Source: Nocardiopsis eucommiae | Lineage (GTDB): Bacteria > Actinomycetota > Actinomycetes > Streptosporangiales > Streptosporangiaceae | NCBI GenBank assembly: GCA_018388625.1 | Contig: CP074402.1 | Location: 2,914,001-2,978,000, forward strand | Reading direction: 5' to 3' | DNA length: 64,000 nt | In this document: piece by piece, positions 61,441-64,000 of the stretch | Numbering within the stretch: position 1 is the stretch's first letter | Layout of the letters: each line of letters begins with the position of its first letter | Program-made: the position numbers and the translations under genes | Notes under the pieces: model-generated | Seen by the model: only the letters and a program-made list of their open reading frames with translations | Databases searched by the model: none | Told to the model about the DNA's origin: nothing

Positions 61441-62726
61441 TGACTGACTGGATCCCTCTGCCTGAGTCTCGTCCTCTGCCTCCTCGCGGCGAGTGGCGGT
61501 ACTACGCGCAGAACCTCGTCACGGGCGAGTGGGTGTCGAGGGAGCTGCCGCTGTCCGCGGTGAAGGTCACGCCCGTGCTCAGCGGCCCGTACCGGATCAG
61601 CGCGACCATCGACCCCGCCTACAAGGAACTCCGCACCGGGACGGGCGCGCTTGTCCTGGGGGAGTGGCAGACCCTCATCGTCGTCGAGGCGTCCGGGGAG
61701 CTGCGCGGAGGCGGGATCCTCACTGACGTGCGCGAGGCCGGGCAGAAACTCGACCTGGAGATCACCGGGTTCTCGGGGTACGCGGAACGGCAACCGCTGC
61801 GCTCCTCGCTCACCTGGGGCGGCAAAACTGCTGGGACGACCGGCAACGGCGTGGATCCCCTCGATGTGGTCCGGCGGCTGTGGCAGTACCTCCAGGACCA
61901 GCCGGACGGCAACCTCAACGTCACCCTCGACAGCACGTCCACCCCGTACCGGCTGGGGGAGTGGCACAACGCTCGCAGGATCGACCCGGACGGCAAGCTC
62001 GGGCCCGCCAAGGAAGTCAACGCGCAGCCGATCCCCATCGACAAGATCTGGGGGCCGCGCGAACGCCCACCGGTCGCCGCGCAGGGCAAGACCCTGTACT
62101 GGCAGTACCAGCAGCTGTGGCACGAAGACCCCGAGATCGGGCAGCTCATCACCACGCTCGCGGGACAGACACCGTTCGACTGGATGGAGTCCTACCGGTG
62201 GGCGAACGCTGACAAAACGCAGGTCCGCATGCACCTGCACTTCGGATACCCGCGCCTCGGCCGACGCCAAGCACAGCTGCGGTTCGTCGAGGACGAGAAC
62301 CTCAGCGACCCCGTCACCGTGCAGCGGGACGGCGGCGAGTACGCCAACCTCATCACCGTGTACGGCGCGGGCGAGGGTTCGAAGAAGGTCCGCGCGACCG
62401 CCAGCGTCCGCGACGGTCGTCTCCGACGAGGCATGTCCGTAGACCGACCCGACCTCACCACCGTCGCTGAATGCCAAGCAGCGGCAGGCGAGGAACTCCG
62501 CAGGTGGTCGCAGCTGGTCGACATCACGAGCTTCACCGTCGTCGACCACCCGCACGCCCCGATCGGCAGCTTCCAGGTGGGCGATGACGTGCTCGTGCAG
62601 ACCCGCACCACGGCCGCGCCAGTGCGTTTGTGGGTGCGCATCACCTCCATGGACCTATCCCCAGGCGCAGGCGAGATCCAGGTGACGTGCCGACGCTCCG
62701 ACCGGTTCGACTACCCGAAGGGATGA
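61441..62726 (+). CDS. minor tail protein, Gp37-like (tail hub/lysin region)
   Basis: A 428-residue protein: ESRPLPPRGEWRYYAQNLVT, LEITGFSGYAERQPLRSSLT, FDWMESYRWANADKTQVRMH, HFGYPRLGRRQAQLRFVEDE, VQRDGGEYANLITVYGAGEG. This pattern matches ReqiPepy6 Gp37-like proteins, which form the tail hub after Dit. It starts with GTG and is free of frame changes. No catalytic motif is seen. Confidence 0.8.
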
Positions 62727-62727
62727 G

Positions 62728-64000
62728 ATGGACGCCGAAACCCGGAGGGTCATCGCGGGCTTCCAGAAGGAGATCCTGCGGTTGAACCGCAAGGTCGACA
62801 CCCTGGAACGCGGGGCTCGCACCCCGCAGCTGTCCCACTCCTCGATCGAGTCCGGGTCGCTCGACGTCATCGACCCGGAAACCGAAGAGGTTCGGCTGCG
62901 GATCGGGCACCTACCCGACGGCACAGTCGGCATGATCACCGAAGGCGGCGACCCACCACCGCGCCCCTCCGCCCCCAGGTCGCCGGCGGCCCCGCAGGCG
63001 TGATCTCGGTGTGGGATGGGCTCCTCGAAGGCGATGAGGCTGGGGATCCTCTCCCCGCAGACCTGGACCACGTGTCGGTGCACGCCATCGAAGGCGAGCA
63101 GTTGGACTTCACGCCGACCGCGGCCACGTTCCAGGGCACGATCCCGCGCGCAGGCGGCGCCTACCCAATCGTGCCGCTGCCGGTTGGCGTGGTGCACACG
63201 GTGAGGCTGGTCGCGGTCACCACGGCCGGGGTGGAGGGCGAGCCTTCTGCGGCAGCCGTGGGCACTCCTGAGGCTGTGGGTGGAGTCCCGGAGCCTGGAA
63301 GCATCACCGAGATCGAGCTGGCCGACGGTGCCGTGACCGCGCCGAAGGTCAGGGCTGAAGCCATCGAGGCGTGGCACATCGTGGCGCAGGCAATCGAGAC
63401 GGGCCACCTCCAGGCCCAAGCGGTCACCGCGGCGAAGCTGGCCGCTGAGATCGTCCTCGCGTCGCGGCTGATCGCGGGCAATCCGGGCGCGGACAGGGCG
63501 GAGATCGACAACCACGGTATCAAGGTCTACAACGCCGAGGGCGAGCTGATCCTCACCACTGAGGGCGGCAACCTCACCCTGACCGGCAATATCGTCGGCT
63601 CCCAGATCAGCGGCAGCCGGTTCGCGATCGCCACCACGGCAGGCACCAGTGCGGTTATCGACGAAGCGCCTGGTGGTGTGGTCCGAACCCGGATGGACTC
63701 GGCTTCGGGGGCTGTAGCGCAGCTCCAGAGCTCGTCGACGCAGGCCGAGTTCTCGGTGTGGGGGAACGTGGGCGACCCAGCGACTCCTTCCGGAGGCGTG
63801 GTCGCCGTCCCCGGAGGGGTGCAGCTGTCCCTGTACTCCAACGCCGGTGCTTCCACCGTGAACCCGAGGGTGTTGCTGACCGCGTCACCGGGGCGAGCGG
63901 ATGGCATGTGGCGCGGCGGAGACGGCTCCGAGGTGCGCATCCGCGCACTGGAGGGCTGGTCATCCATCGATGCTCTGCCTCCGCAGTCGACCGTGGGCGA
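62728..64000 (+). CDS. minor tail/fibre protein (partial, frameshifted)
   Basis: The first 420 or so residues of a tail fibre-type protein that runs off the window. It begins with a coiled coil (DAETRRVIAGFQKEILRLNR). The frame breaks in the C run at 62972-62976; one more C gives APQVAGGPAGVISVWDGLLE. A fibronectin-like part (VHTVRLVAVTTAGVEGEPSA) follows, then ITEIELADGAVTAPKVRAEA, VTAAKLAAEIVLASRLIAGN and a beta-helix start, IKVYNAEGELILTTEGGNLT. It may bind the receptor. Confidence 0.78.

Larger units (their letters stand above)
24893..64000 (+). mobile_element. siphovirus-type prophage in katE (left 39 kb, incomplete)
   Basis: A continuous phage genome: serine integrase, minus-strand immunity genes, rightward early, recombination and replication genes, then terminase, portal, scaffold, capsid, connector, tail terminator, major tail, chaperones, tape measure and minor tail proteins. 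Late genes are compact, with stop-start overlaps. The left end is defined by the cut catalase gene; the right end, lysis genes and attR are not reached. Every module needed for an active temperate phage in this part is present if the frame changes are sequencing errors. Confidence 0.95.

Overview
The window is high-GC actinobacterial DNA. Its gene content and codon use suggest a Nocardiopsis-like or related filamentous actinomycete; I infer this from protein character, not from a marker gene. Bases 1 to about 24,890 are host chromosome. From about 24,893 to the right edge lies a siphovirus-type prophage inserted inside a large-subunit (KatE-type) catalase gene. The right half of the prophage, its lysis genes, attR and the 3' part of the catalase gene are outside the window.

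Host part. It holds many small, often divergent regulator and effector pairs: EamA permease/LysR, GAP-family membrane protein/TetR, TetR/alpha-beta hydrolase, NmrA oxidoreductase/TetR (twin operators), and a HTH regulator/DUF4180 pair that diverges from a VOC protein. Other units are a FhuF-type ferric reductase diverging from a sensor kinase, response regulator and DUF4097 operon, a Gfo/Idh/MocA oxidoreductase, a WYL regulator, a dimethylargininase, an FAD oxidoreductase, biotin synthase BioB, three GNAT acetyltransferases, a secreted M23 peptidase, and the 5' end of the catalase gene.

Prophage part. A large serine integrase sits directly next to the left attachment junction. A minus-strand immunity region follows (an orphan gene, then a HTH repressor), with operator arrays facing a Cro-like XRE gene. 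The rightward early region carries tiny overlapping ORFs, a YqaJ nuclease, RecT, a RuvC-like resolvase, a WhiB-like protein, a replication initiator, a DnaC-like loader, DnaB, SSB and many small hypothetical genes. A promoter followed at once by an intrinsic terminator (44,290-44,373) marks the switch to late genes: terminase small and large subunits, portal, scaffold, major capsid, head-tail connectors, tail terminator, major tail protein, chaperones with a -1 frameshift, tape measure with a CHAP-like domain, distal tail protein and minor tail proteins. Gene order is typical of actinophage siphoviruses.

Sequence quality. About 27 genes, host and phage alike, are broken by single-base frame changes. 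Nearly all fall in G or C runs of 3-6 bases, and adding one base restores a continuous, family-like protein. I read this as systematic homopolymer undercalling, not mass pseudogenisation. These genes are annotated at full inferred length, with the run that needs checking given.
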